Positions 8,735-17,675 of a stretch of 64,000 bases of DNA are shown piece after piece (the stretch's first letter is position 1; each line of letters opens with the position of its first letter). The DNA is from Staphylococcus equorum (GTDB lineage: Bacteria; Bacillota; Bacilli; Staphylococcales; Staphylococcaceae), in contig NZ_CP118982.1 in assembly GCF_029024965.1 (NCBI RefSeq), forward strand, positions 2,232,001-2,296,000, written 5' to 3'. A program made the position numbers and the translations under genes. The notes under the pieces were generated by a model. That model made no database searches, had not been told where the DNA came from, and worked only from the letters and a program-made list of their open reading frames with translations.

Positions 8735-9703
8735 TTAAGTCCACCATAAATCTGGTGCAGGATTTTCTATATTTACTGATTTCAAATTATTTACTGCTTT
8801 AGTAAAACCTTCTTCAATCGACATAATCGGATCTTCATGTTCGATACTTACGACATAATCATAGCCATTGATTCTCAATGCGCTAATGATTTCTCCCCAT
8901 ACTTGTGGGTTATGACCATAGCCTACAGTTCTAAATGTCCAAGCACGCGTTTGTACATTGCCATAAGGTTGCATATCCGTTAAACCATACATATTTACAT
9001 TTTCTTGATCAATGTATGTATCTTTAGCGTGAAAATGGTGAATTGCATTTTCACGACCTAAAATTTTAATTGCAGCAACTGGATCGATACCTTGCCACCA
9101 CAAATGACTAGGGTCTAAGTTAGCACCAATCGCATCATTTGTCGCTGCTCTTAATTTCAACAATGTATAAGGGGTATGTACTAAAAATCCCGCATGTAGT
9201 TCAATTGCGATTTTGACACCTTGTTCTTTTGCGTAATCTGCTGCTTTTTTCCAATATGGAATTAGTTTTTCTTCCCATTGCCATTCTAATATTTCAGAAT
9301 AGGCTGTTGGCCATGGCGTTACTGGCCAATTAGGATATTTTGCTGTTTCATCCGAACCAGCCACACCTGAAAAAGTATTAACCACTGGCACATTTAATAA
9401 AGCCGCTAATTTTATTGTTTTAAACAAAGTATCATGCGCATCTTGTGCATGATCTTGATTTGGTGAAATTGGATTATTGTGACAGCTAAAAGCACTAATG
9501 CCTAAACCACGTTGTTGTATTTTTTCTAAATATTCAGCTCTTTTACTTTCATCTTCTAATAATTCATCTAAAGGACAAAATTGATTACCTGGATTACCTC
9601 CAGTACCTAATTCAACCATATCAACACCCGCATCAGCTACATAGTCCAACATTTCTTCAAAAGTCTTATCTTGAAATAATACTGAGAACACACCAATTTT
9701 CAT
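8735..9703 (-). CDS. Sugar phosphate isomerase/epimerase-like TIM-barrel protein
   Basis: 322 residues of the AP-endonuclease-2/xylose isomerase-like TIM-barrel family. Metal ligands are in place: VDMVELGTGG, IAIELHAGF, NLDPSHLWW, HHFHAKDT and VVSIEHED. The relatives include epimerases, dehydratases and 3-keto-sugar lyases or hydratases acting on cyclic polyols and keto-sugars. Last gene of a four-gene minus-strand operon, 30 bp behind a Gfo/Idh/MocA dehydrogenase, so processing of an oxidised sugar is the likely role. GAGGAGGG precedes the ATG. Confidence 0.85.
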   Translation of the reverse strand: MKIGVFSVLFQDKTFEEMLDYVADAGVDMVELGTGGNPGNQFCPLDELLEDESKRAEYLEKIQQRGLGISAFSCHNNPISPNQDHAQDAHDTLFKTIKLAALLNVPVVNTFSGVAGSDETAKYPNWPVTPWPTAYSEILEWQWEEKLIPYWKKAADYAKEQGVKIAIELHAGFLVHTPYTLLKLRAATNDAIGANLDPSHLWWQGIDPVAAIKILGRENAIHHFHAKDTYIDQENVNMYGLTDMQPYGNVQTRAWTFRTVGYGHNPQVWGEIISALRINGYDYVVSIEHEDPIMSIEEGFTKAVNNLKSVNIENPAPDLWWT

Positions 9704-9733
9704 AAATTAAACCCTCCTCAAAATTTTAAAACA

Positions 9734-10780
9734 TTACAATCGAATACTATGTCCTTCTGTGCTGCTTTGATATATCGCATCTATTAATATATTAATTTTT
9801 TGCGCTTGTTCAGGTTGTACGACTAACGCTTCATGCCCTAGACAACTGTTCACAAAATTAAGTGCTTGTCTCTGGGCTGCAATTTCTTCATCATGTGCTG
9901 CATCGGCTTGTTCTGTAAAAAACGTGCCAAACCGTGGTTGGTATATTTCAAAGGGATATAAACTTATGCCACCGTCCACACCTGAAATACTTATATGTTT
10001 TGTATCTTCTTTAATATTTGCTGACCAGGAACATTCAAATTGCATCGTTGAATGATTTTCAAAAGTAATGAAGCTCGTGACATGATCATCTACATCAAAC
10101 GTTTCATGATCAAATTCTCCCCAGTCATTGATTTGATTCGGCGTTTTGCTTAGTCTGTTATATGTTTTACCTAGGACTTCAATGGGTTCAACATCTTTTA
10201 ATAACCATAATGACAAATCTAACAAGTGACATCCGTAATCGATCAGACTACCACCACCTTGCAATGTTTTATTCGTAAACACACCCCAACCTGGCACTTT
10301 TCTTCTACGTAAGGCTTGTACACGTGTGACAAGCGCATCACCAACCACGCCCTCATCCACAGCATTTTTTGCGGTAATCGCAGCATCCGTAAATCGATAA
10401 TGATAGCCTATAGCCAATAATTTGTCAGCACGCATAGCAGCTTTAACCATCTGTTCGCATTCTAATTGATTCATCGCCATCGGTTTTTCACAAAACACAT
10501 GGACACCCGCTTCTAAAGCCGCAATAGAAATTTCTGCATGGAATTTATTTGGTGTGCAAATAGCTACGGCATCAACCTTTTCAAACATAGCTTCATAACT
10601 TTCAAACACTGTACCAATTGCGAATCTATCCGCTACTGTTTTTGCCAGTGTTTGATTGACGTCTTGCACTGCCACAATTTCAGCAAGATGACTTAAATTT
10701 TGAAATGCAGGAATATGTCTGCCTTGCGCAATACCACCACAACCAATAATCCCGATTTTCAATTTTTCCACATTCTCCAT
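9734..10780 (-). CDS. Gfo/Idh/MocA-family NAD(P)-dependent sugar dehydrogenase (second copy in operon)
   Basis: 348 residues: Rossmann motif GIIGCGGIAQGRHIPA at the N-terminus, HVFCEKPMA with the catalytic EKP lysine near residue 100, and GGGSLIDYGCHLLDL with the active-site Asp/His near residue 185. The family oxidises hydroxyls of sugars, inositols or glycosides, often to 3-keto products. Start ATG 10780 is preferred because GGGAG lies 10 nt upstream. The TTG three codons earlier is too close. It lies between thuA and the isomerase with 19-30 bp gaps. The substrate is unknown. Confidence 0.88.
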   Translation of the reverse strand: MENVEKLKIGIIGCGGIAQGRHIPAFQNLSHLAEIVAVQDVNQTLAKTVADRFAIGTVFESYEAMFEKVDAVAICTPNKFHAEISIAALEAGVHVFCEKPMAMNQLECEQMVKAAMRADKLLAIGYHYRFTDAAITAKNAVDEGVVGDALVTRVQALRRRKVPGWGVFTNKTLQGGGSLIDYGCHLLDLSLWLLKDVEPIEVLGKTYNRLSKTPNQINDWGEFDHETFDVDDHVTSFITFENHSTMQFECSWSANIKEDTKHISISGVDGGISLYPFEIYQPRFGTFFTEQADAAHDEEIAAQRQALNFVNSCLGHEALVVQPEQAQKINILIDAIYQSSTEGHSIRL

Positions 10781-10799
10781 AGTAATCAAACTCCCAACC

Positions 10800-11516
10800 C
10801 TATTTTTCTTTTATTTCTTCTAACGGTTGAGCATTGCCATATTGATGTTTCGGTGTATTGGAATTACATGCCCATTTCACACCATTTTTGATGACTTGTT
10901 GGATGTTGGCATTATAATATGTCGGATAACTTTCATGACCTGGTCTGAAATAGAATATTTTGCCATTACCCCTTTTAAAAGTTGCTCCGCTTCTAAAGAC
11001 CTCTCCGCCTTCAAACCAGCTAATAAAGACTGTTTCATCAGGTGCTGGAATATCAAAATGCTCTCCGTACATTTCTTCTTTTTCTAATTCAAAATATGAA
11101 TCTAAGCCTTCAGTAATCGGATGTGTCGGATCAACTACCCATAACCTCTCTTTTTCATCTGCTTCTCTCCACTTAAGGTCACAAGTGGTACCCATTAAGT
11201 TTTTGAATATTTTCGAGAAATGTCCAGAATGTAACACAACAAGCCCCATGCCATCCAATACACGTTGTTTCACTTTTTCGACAATGACATCTTCAACTTC
11301 ATCATGAGCTTTATGCCCCCACCAAACTAATACATCTGTGTTTGCTAATACATCATCTGTCAGGCCATGTTCAGGTTCGTCTAGTGTCGCTGTCTTAACT
11401 TGGTGTTCAGCCTCTAGAAAAGAAGCTAATGCTTTATGAATGCCTTCTGGATAAACTTTTTTTACTTCAGCACTTTCTTGTTCATGACGAAATTCATTCC
11501 AAATTGTAATATTCAA
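10800..11516 (-). CDS. ThuA-domain (trehalose utilisation) protein
   Basis: 238 residues of the ThuA family, a class I glutamine amidotransferase-like fold. It has [24 protein letters not shown] near residue 55-70 and [19 protein letters not shown]. In rhizobia ThuA acts with the dehydrogenase ThuB on trehalose and related disaccharides via 3-keto derivatives. By analogy it should work with the two dehydrogenases that flank it here. Start TTG 11516 lies 8 nt behind GGGGAG. The exact reaction of this protein is not established. Confidence 0.85.
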   Translation of the reverse strand: MNITIWNEFRHEQESAEVKKVYPEGIHKALASFLEAEHQVKTATLDEPEHGLTDDVLANTDVLVWWGHKAHDEVEDVIVEKVKQRVLDGMGLVVLHSGHFSKIFKNLMGTTCDLKWREADEKERLWVVDPTHPITEGLDSYFELEKEEMYGEHFDIPAPDETVFISWFEGGEVFRSGATFKRGNGKIFYFRPGHESYPTYYNANIQQVIKNGVKWACNSNTPKHQYGNAQPLEEIKEK

Positions 11517-11534
11517 TAGTAAGCTCCCCTTTGA

Positions 11535-12617
11535 TTAATGTTTATTTAAGTATACCGCTTTTCCTGTTTTTGCAGATTCATATATCGCTTCTAATATTTG
11601 AGTCACTACAAATGCTTCTTTCGGTTTTACGACTGGCTCAGTATCATGAATAATATTATTTATCCAAGCACGTGCTTCTTCTTCAGCTTCATCGATTTTT
11701 TCACTTTCATAAAAATCAACACCTGCATTATCTACTTCAATTTGAGATGTATATAAAGTGCCGAATGATTCACCATGGATGCGCAAACCATCTTTCATAT
11801 CAGCGCCACCATGCGTACCTGACAATGCACATTTCGCTTCATCCACGTCTAATGAATTGAGTGCCCAACTAGATTCTAAGATAATCGTTGCGCCATTACG
11901 CATCTTAATAAAGCCAAACGCTGAGTCTTCAACAGTAAATTTATCTGGATCCCATGATCCCCAAGCATTTGCCGCATTGTCTTGTTTACCTAATTTATGA
12001 AAAGTAGATCCCATAACAGACTCTGGCTCGTAATTATCCATCATCCATAATGTTAAATCTAAGGCATGTGTACCAATATCAATTAATGGTCCGCCTCCTT
12101 GTTTCTCTTCATCTAGGAACACACCCCATGTAGGAACTGCACGACGTCGAATTGCTTGTGCTTTACTATAATAAATATCTCCTAAGTCTCCACGTTGCGT
12201 CACCTTCCGTAGATGTTGACTGTCTGCTCTAAATCTATTTTGATAACCAATTGTTAATTTTTTATTATTTTGCTCCGCTGCATCAATCATTTCGCGTGCT
12301 TCGTCTGAAGTTTTAGCCATTGGTTTCTCACACATTACATGTTTACCCGCATTTAATGCTGCGACTGTAATATCCTTATGTGTATTATTCGGCGTACACA
12401 CATGTATGACTTCTATAGATTTATCTTCGAGTAACTGTTTGTAATCTTCATATATTGCAGCATTGTTTATACCATATGTTTCCGCTGCAGATTCAGCTTT
12501 CGCTATGTCTATATCGCAAAAAGCGACCATAGTTGCTTCTGAAATTTTTTCTAAACTTGGCAAATGCTTACCATTAGCTATGCCACCGCATCCAATTATT
12601 CCAATTTTCACATTCAT
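11535..12617 (-). CDS. Gfo/Idh/MocA-family NAD(P)-dependent sugar dehydrogenase (first gene of operon)
   Basis: About 360 residues: GIIGCGGIANGKHLPSL Rossmann start, HVMCEKPMAK (EKP) and GGGPLIDIGTHALDL. It is clearly paralogous to the other dehydrogenase of the operon, sharing the RRRAVPTWGVF stretch with its RRRKVPGWGVF. Two such enzymes in one operon suggest either two successive oxidation/reduction steps or a heteromer. The start is ATG 12617 because AAAGGG sits about 9 nt upstream. The ATG three codons earlier touches it. A cre-like site lies 40 bp upstream. Confidence 0.88.
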   Translation of the reverse strand: MNVKIGIIGCGGIANGKHLPSLEKISEATMVAFCDIDIAKAESAAETYGINNAAIYEDYKQLLEDKSIEVIHVCTPNNTHKDITVAALNAGKHVMCEKPMAKTSDEAREMIDAAEQNNKKLTIGYQNRFRADSQHLRKVTQRGDLGDIYYSKAQAIRRRAVPTWGVFLDEEKQGGGPLIDIGTHALDLTLWMMDNYEPESVMGSTFHKLGKQDNAANAWGSWDPDKFTVEDSAFGFIKMRNGATIILESSWALNSLDVDEAKCALSGTHGGADMKDGLRIHGESFGTLYTSQIEVDNAGVDFYESEKIDEAEEEARAWINNIIHDTEPVVKPKEAFVVTQILEAIYESAKTGKAVYLNKH

Positions 12618-12656
12618 AAGACTCATCCCTTTATATTAAATTTATCCAACCTTTAA

Positions 12657-12670
12657 AGTAACCGCTTACA
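12657..12670 (-). promoter_or_regulatory. cre-like catabolite-control site, sugar-oxidation operon
   Basis: The minus strand reads TGTAAGCGGTTACT, matching the CcpA cre consensus TGWNANCGNTNWCA at 13 of 14 positions. It is located about 40 bp upstream of the first dehydrogenase, in the divergent region shared with the RpiR gene. Glucose repression through CcpA is inferred. Confidence 0.65.
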
Positions 12671-12847
12671 AAATTTCGTATTACATTTAAGCTTTATTTC
12701 TTTTAAAAGCTTAATACATTAGTTTCATATTAAAATACAATATTAAAAATACCAATAAATTTGACGTATTTAGATTTTATATATTAACATTAGAATATAT
12801 TTTCAAATTTCGGAAAATTTTCCAATGAATAGGTGGAATCTGCACAT

Positions 12848-13597
12848 ATGGTACTTGATCATCTTATAAATAAACACTTTGAAGAATTAACTGAAAATGA
12901 TTTACATATCATCAATATCATACGTCAAAATATGGATGACATGTCAGCTATGAAAATTCATGATTTAAGTAAACTGACGCATACTTCCATCTCAACGATT
13001 CATAGACTCGTTAAAAAAATGGGGTTTGAAGGCTATAGCAACTTTAAGTTTTACTTAAAAATGGAAAACAACACGCAACCATCACATTTAGCAAACACTG
13101 ACCCGATTGTCGAAGATGTGCAAAGAACCGTAGAACACCTTGAAATGTTCGACTATAAACTTTTAAACCGTTTATTAGAAGATGCACCTTTCGTCTATAT
13201 ATTCGGTACAGGCATGGCTCAGCAAAATGTGGCTCGGGAAGCCCAACGTCATATGCTTTCTATCTCTAAACGCTCTATTGTAGTTAATGATGAAAATGAA
13301 TTGCGCTTAGCAATAGATCAAATGTCTCCAGAAGATTTACTTTTCATCATCTCTCTATCTGGTGAAACTAAAAATTTAAAAGAACCTATTCAACTCATTA
13401 AATCACGTGAATTGCATTACGTCTCTATCACAACACTACATGACAATTATATTGCCAAAAATGCAGCATTCAATATTTACGTCAACAGTGCGCCAATGCA
13501 ATTTTTTAATAATACGGAATATTACAGTTTCACTCCATATTATGTGGTTTTTGATTTTATCGCTAGAACATATCACAACTACAAAATTTCCAAATAA
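12848..13597 (+). CDS. glvR: MurR/RpiR-family transcriptional regulator, GlvR-like
   Basis: About 250 residues: an N-terminal HTH_6 domain (MKIHDLSKLTHTSISTIHRLVKKMGFEGYSNFK within residues 37-75) and a C-terminal SIS sugar-phosphate-binding domain (VYIFGTGMAQQNVAREAQRHM, LLFIISLSGETKNLKEPI). Such proteins sense a phosphosugar and control a nearby PTS or catabolic operon. It is divergent from the sugar-oxidation operon and convergent with the glvC-like PTS gene, so it may control both. The GTG-initiated longer form has no ribosome site. AGGTGG fits ATG 12848. The symbol rests on resemblance of the glvR-glvC pairing. Confidence 0.75.
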   Translation: MVLDHLINKHFEELTENDLHIINIIRQNMDDMSAMKIHDLSKLTHTSISTIHRLVKKMGFEGYSNFKFYLKMENNTQPSHLANTDPIVEDVQRTVEHLEMFDYKLLNRLLEDAPFVYIFGTGMAQQNVAREAQRHMLSISKRSIVVNDENELRLAIDQMSPEDLLFIISLSGETKNLKEPIQLIKSRELHYVSITTLHDNYIAKNAAFNIYVNSAPMQFFNNTEYYSFTPYYVVFDFIARTYHNYKISK

Positions 13598-13608
13598 TGA
13601 TACAAATT

Positions 13609-13649
13609 ATATGATGTAAAGCAACGATAGTGTTGACTTTACATCATAT
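13609..13649. terminator. Bidirectional terminator between the RpiR and PTS genes
   Basis: ATATGATGTAAAG pairs perfectly with CTTTACATCATAT. T-rich flanks lie on both sides, serving the two convergent genes. Confidence 0.85.
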
Positions 13650-13663
13650 TTAATTTTGTAGCC

Positions 13664-15268
13664 TTACGCATCGTGCTTAATAATTTGCTCTGCCGCTTCT
13701 CTCACTTGTGGAACCGAAAGCCCTACGATGACTTGCACGTTTTTACCACTTTTCACAAGACCATGCGCGCCACCTACTGTTTTAAAATAATCAGCTTCTT
13801 CTACTTTTTCAGGATCTTTAACAGTCACACGTAATCTCGTTGCACAATTTGTTATATCAGCAATATTTTCAGTGCCACCCAAGCCTTCTAAATAAATCGC
13901 AGCTTTTGTTTCATATTCGTTTTTATCACTATTTTTTTTATTTTTATTTTCCTTATAATCACGCTTCGTATAGAGCTTAGCATCTATATCATCATCCTTC
14001 TCTCTACCTGGCATAGGTATATCCATTTTTAGTATGATAAATCTGAATAAATAATAATAAATGAATATGAATATAATACCTATAATAAATTGAGCAACGT
14101 AAGTTCCCCAATGAGAACCAAATAGTGGAATCCAATTGGTTGCTGCAATTTCAATGAAGCCACCACCTAAATTACCTACGAGACCAAACCCATGCATAAT
14201 TGTTACCATTGTTGCTCCAAGTATAGCGTGGATTAAAAATAGGAACGGTGCTATAAAGATAAACGTAAATTCTAAAGGCTCTGTAATACCTGCAAACACA
14301 GCTGTTAAAGTAGCCGCTAGTAATAATGCCCCAACTTCTTTCTTTTTATGTGCTTTTGCTGTTGAATATATCGCAAGTGCTATACCAATTGAACCGAACA
14401 TTTTAATATTACCTTGTAATAAAAATCCACCACCGGGGAAAATTTCTTTTAGTGGTTTTGTTGTTTGCGAATACTCAGTTAAATGAGAAATCCAGTATGA
14501 TTTTATACCACCATCGACCACTGCCGGTCCATATTCAAATGGTGTATATATGAAATGATGTAACCCTGTCGGAATTAAAATTCGTTCTAAAAAGTGGAAG
14601 AGCCATACGCCCACATAACTTGATGAAGCTAAAAATACTTGTAACGAAGCAATCCATCCTTGAACAATAGGCCATCCCCAACTTGTTAAAAAAGCTAAAG
14701 GTATCATAGCAAAAAATGCAATCATGACAACAAACGGCGAACCTTGGAATATTCCTAAAGACTCTGGCAATTTCTTATCATAATATCGATTATGTAACCA
14801 AATCGCGATGCCTGAGATGATGAGTGCACCGATAATATTTGTATCTAACGTTTTAATACCTGCAAGTTCCGTAATACCTGTGACTTCTCCAGCATCACCC
14901 TTAAAGTCCACGCCAAAAGCAGGTCCCCATGTCGTTAATATGCTATTTATAAAATAATTAAACATCATATAAGTTACTACCGAAGACATTACTGCATGAC
15001 CAGCTGATTTTTTAGCTAGTGAAATAGGTAAGCCGATAACGAAAATAAGTTCTATATTTTCAAATACAGTCCATCCACCATTTTCAATTAATGACCATAT
15101 TTGAAACCATAAACCATTAGGATCAGCTAGCTGACCCATAATCGCCTCGTTTTTAAACAGTGTAGCTATACCAATAATAATCCCGAAAAATGGAAATAGT
15201 AATACTGGAACAATCATTGCGCCACCAAATCTACGAATTGCATCTCCAAACTTACGTCCGAAATTCAT
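13664..15268 (-). CDS. glvC: PTS EIICB permease, alpha-glucoside type (GlvC/MalP-like)
   Basis: About 534 residues: an EIIC domain of the glucose superfamily with about ten membrane helices (residues 1-420), a hydrophilic Lys/Asn-rich linker, and a C-terminal EIIB domain whose phosphorylated Cys lies in ITNCATRLRVTV. The GITEPLEFTFIF motif is the conserved EIIC substrate loop. It imports and phosphorylates a disaccharide, probably an alpha-glucoside, with phosphate from HPr via a separate EIIA. No 6-phospho-alpha-glucosidase gene lies nearby. Start ATG 15268 has AAGGGTGAT upstream. The GTG three codons before overlaps that site. Confidence 0.85.
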   Translation of the reverse strand: MNFGRKFGDAIRRFGGAMIVPVLLFPFFGIIIGIATLFKNEAIMGQLADPNGLWFQIWSLIENGGWTVFENIELIFVIGLPISLAKKSAGHAVMSSVVTYMMFNYFINSILTTWGPAFGVDFKGDAGEVTGITELAGIKTLDTNIIGALIISGIAIWLHNRYYDKKLPESLGIFQGSPFVVMIAFFAMIPLAFLTSWGWPIVQGWIASLQVFLASSSYVGVWLFHFLERILIPTGLHHFIYTPFEYGPAVVDGGIKSYWISHLTEYSQTTKPLKEIFPGGGFLLQGNIKMFGSIGIALAIYSTAKAHKKKEVGALLLAATLTAVFAGITEPLEFTFIFIAPFLFLIHAILGATMVTIMHGFGLVGNLGGGFIEIAATNWIPLFGSHWGTYVAQFIIGIIFIFIYYYLFRFIILKMDIPMPGREKDDDIDAKLYTKRDYKENKNKKNSDKNEYETKAAIYLEGLGGTENIADITNCATRLRVTVKDPEKVEEADYFKTVGGAHGLVKSGKNVQVIVGLSVPQVREAAEQIIKHDA

Positions 15269-15296
15269 AATAATCACCCTTCTATCACCGCACTAT

Positions 15297-15310
15297 CGTA
15301 AGCGCTTTCT
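15297..15310. promoter_or_regulatory. cre-like site upstream of the PTS gene
   Basis: CGTAAGCGCTTTCT has the palindromic core AAGCGCTT of cre elements and matches the consensus with two end mismatches. It lies about 30 bp upstream of the PTS start codon, a position suited to CcpA repression. Confidence 0.6.
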
Positions 15311-15533
15311 TAAGATGATCGTATGCTTTAATCTCAATGAGTTCAATAACATTTGTACATTTAGACAATTGATTTCTACAACTGAATTTATTTCCATTAA
15401 GAGGTAAATTTTCCATAGAGTGATATTAGATGTATTCTGACTAACGACTACGTATTATGAGTTGATTAGCAATGGTCGATGGGTTTGGTTTATGGGTCTG
15501 GTTGATTCGCAGTTTACTTTTATTCAATTTCAG
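15311..15533. other. Intergenic region with a short direct repeat
   Basis: No gene seen. Two copies of GGGTYTGGTT occur at 15480-15489 and 15494-15503, on opposite sides of a 4-bp spacer. Their position is about 210 bp upstream of the PTS start, and their role is unknown. Confidence 0.45.
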
Positions 15534-15588
15534 CAAAAAAAAGACAGTAATGAGCAGGACATATATTTATGCCTCAGCTTCATACTGT
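15534..15588 (-). terminator. Terminator of the mevalonate operon
   Basis: ACAGTA with TACTGT plus inner GAGC/GCTT pairing, followed on the minus strand by CTTTTTTTT. Confidence 0.85.
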
Positions 15589-15597
15589 TCATTTTCA

Positions 15598-16674
15598 TTA
15601 TTGACCGTGATATATATTAAACTCCAAAGGTTTTACTTCATTTTCTGACCATTCATCGTAAATGCGTTGTTTATTAATACCTTTATTGATTATCGTGATG
15701 CCACAATCTCCACCGCCTGCACCTGATGTTTTGGCAGCACCGCCATATTTTTCAGCTACAGAACACAACACTTTTAAATGCGCAGTTTCAATATCAACTG
15801 TCGCTTCTTTATCCATAGATTGAATAATTTCACGGTTGATGCGAATCATTTGTTGCACACCTTTAATATGATTCGTTTTAAAAGCATGTATCAACTTCTC
15901 AACACATAAATGAGAGCGTTCCAAGAATTTACCATAAAAGGTAGGGTCTGATTTCAAGCGTTTCACTTCACTCACTAAATGGTGTGATGAAGCTGGTGAG
16001 CCAGTCCAACCTATAAGCACTTCCATATTCTCTGGTGGCTGTAATGGTTCGATATGAAGTCCAGGCCAGTTTTTATTCAATACATCATTAACTGACGTAT
16101 CTTCGATTTGCTGTGATACCCATTCATGATCAAACGTACTATAAGCTAACCAGCCAGTATAAACACTAACAGCAATATCACCACAAGAACTTAAACTCTG
16201 TAACTTCATATTTGCAATAACTGCAAGTTTGTAAATATATAAATTAGATAAATGCATACCATAAAATTCATTCAAAGCTTTAACCACTGATACCAAGACA
16301 GCTGCACTAGAACCTAAACCATATTTATGCCCATTTGTATCGTCTAAATTACTATCAATTGTTAAATTGAAATGTTTTAAAGGCATATTATTACTTCTTA
16401 CAAATTGTTCAAAGATTTCAATTGCTGTGATGACATACTTCAATTGTTTAGCCGCATTTAAATCTGAAACTACAATTTTATCTTCACGTCTTTGAAATGT
16501 GACTGGTTCATGATGTAAAGTCTTAGAATGTATCGTGCCTTGAGTTGCATTTGAATCTTCAATAGAAGCAGTTACAAAGCGATCTACTGCGATTAATATT
16601 GATTTATATCCAGGTTCGACAACTGCGTATTCACCTGCAATGTATAGCTTCCCTGGTGCTTTAACTTGAATCAT
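15598..16674 (-). CDS. mvaK2: Phosphomevalonate kinase
   Basis: 358 residues of the GHMP kinase family: MIQVKAPGKLYIAGEYAVVEPG at the N-terminus, the ATP loop KYGLGSSAAVLVS near residue 118, and KTSGAGGGDCGITI at the C-terminus. It phosphorylates mevalonate-5-phosphate to the diphosphate for isopentenyl diphosphate synthesis. Third gene of mvaK1-mvaD-mvaK2, 12 bp after mvaD. The pathway feeds undecaprenol, quinones and the C30 carotenoids encoded later in the window. Confidence 0.97.
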   Translation of the reverse strand: MIQVKAPGKLYIAGEYAVVEPGYKSILIAVDRFVTASIEDSNATQGTIHSKTLHHEPVTFQRREDKIVVSDLNAAKQLKYVITAIEIFEQFVRSNNMPLKHFNLTIDSNLDDTNGHKYGLGSSAAVLVSVVKALNEFYGMHLSNLYIYKLAVIANMKLQSLSSCGDIAVSVYTGWLAYSTFDHEWVSQQIEDTSVNDVLNKNWPGLHIEPLQPPENMEVLIGWTGSPASSHHLVSEVKRLKSDPTFYGKFLERSHLCVEKLIHAFKTNHIKGVQQMIRINREIIQSMDKEATVDIETAHLKVLCSVAEKYGGAAKTSGAGGGDCGITIINKGINKQRIYDEWSENEVKPLEFNIYHGQ

Positions 16675-16686
16675 TTTATCTCTTCC

Positions 16687-17670
16687 TTACTCAATAATTT
16701 CTACGCCTGTACGTGTAATGTCGCTCGCAATGATTTGGTCTTCTTTAAACGATTTATGTAATGCATCAATAACCGCTTGTTTATTTTTCTTTTCTACTAA
16801 AATTTTAACATTAGGGCCTGCGTCCATCGTAAAGTAACAAGGATGACCCGCCTTACGACATTGGTCTACGATATCCATCACTAAGTAACTGTCATCGACC
16901 ATATAAGTGAACGGCGGTTGAGCACCTAAGTTTGTTGCATGCATGCGTAAACCATTGGCTTCAATCACTTCACCTAATTGTTTAAAATCTTTTTGATTTA
17001 TTGCATGTTTAACTGACGCTATGTCCTCATCCACATGGTCTAACCAATATTGATAAAAACGTGATGTATCACGTGTAAGTGACATACCGGCACGACTTGA
17101 AACTTTTTTCGATTTATTATTAATGACTACAAATATCATTGCTAAATCGTCTTCCCAATTATCTGCTTCAACAGGAACACTGTACGATGTCTCATCATCA
17201 TACCCTTTTTCCCATTCTACAAAACCGCCATAGATACTTCTAGAAGCTGATCCTGACCCCCTACGTGCCAATCTAGATAACGCTTTGCCTGTTAACCCAA
17301 GATTCAAAGCTGCATCACAAGCTGCTGCTAATGCCGCATAAGCACTTGCTGAAGATGCTAATCCTGCTGCTGTAGGGACATAATTATCACTTTCAATATA
17401 GGCAAACATTGAGGTTTGACTTAAGTCGCGGAACACATCCATAAAACGGTGTATCTTAGCCGCTTCTGCGTCATTGACTGCTTGACCATTCAAAATAAGC
17501 GTATCTTTAGTATAGCTTTCATCAAATGTCACTTTAGTTTCAGTATAAAAGCGATCTAATGTAACCGACAAACTATTATTCATCGGAATAATATAAGTTT
17601 CATCAGCTTTACCCCAATATTTTATTAGCGCAATATTTGTATGTGCACGTGCTTTACCACTATTAACCAA
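16687..17670 (-). CDS. mvaD: Diphosphomevalonate decarboxylase
   Basis: 327 residues: SGKARAHTNIALIKYWGK at the start, the phosphate loop PTAAGLASSASAYAALA near residue 100, RRGSGSASRSIYGGF and the C-terminal YFTMDAGPNVKIL with the catalytic Asp. It converts mevalonate diphosphate to isopentenyl diphosphate, CO2 and phosphate using ATP. The GGAGG formed by the last codons of mvaK1 is only 3 nt from ATG 17676 but 9 nt from TTG 17670. The TTG also gives the 327-residue staphylococcal length. Confidence 0.96.
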   Translation of the reverse strand: MVNSGKARAHTNIALIKYWGKADETYIIPMNNSLSVTLDRFYTETKVTFDESYTKDTLILNGQAVNDAEAAKIHRFMDVFRDLSQTSMFAYIESDNYVPTAAGLASSASAYAALAAACDAALNLGLTGKALSRLARRGSGSASRSIYGGFVEWEKGYDDETSYSVPVEADNWEDDLAMIFVVINNKSKKVSSRAGMSLTRDTSRFYQYWLDHVDEDIASVKHAINQKDFKQLGEVIEANGLRMHATNLGAQPPFTYMVDDSYLVMDIVDQCRKAGHPCYFTMDAGPNVKILVEKKNKQAVIDALHKSFKEDQIIASDITRTGVEIIE

Positions 17671-17675
17671 CGTCA

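Noticed and set aside
14136..14486. 116-codon plus-strand frame inside glvC
   Set aside because: Antisense to conserved membrane helices, with no initiation signal.
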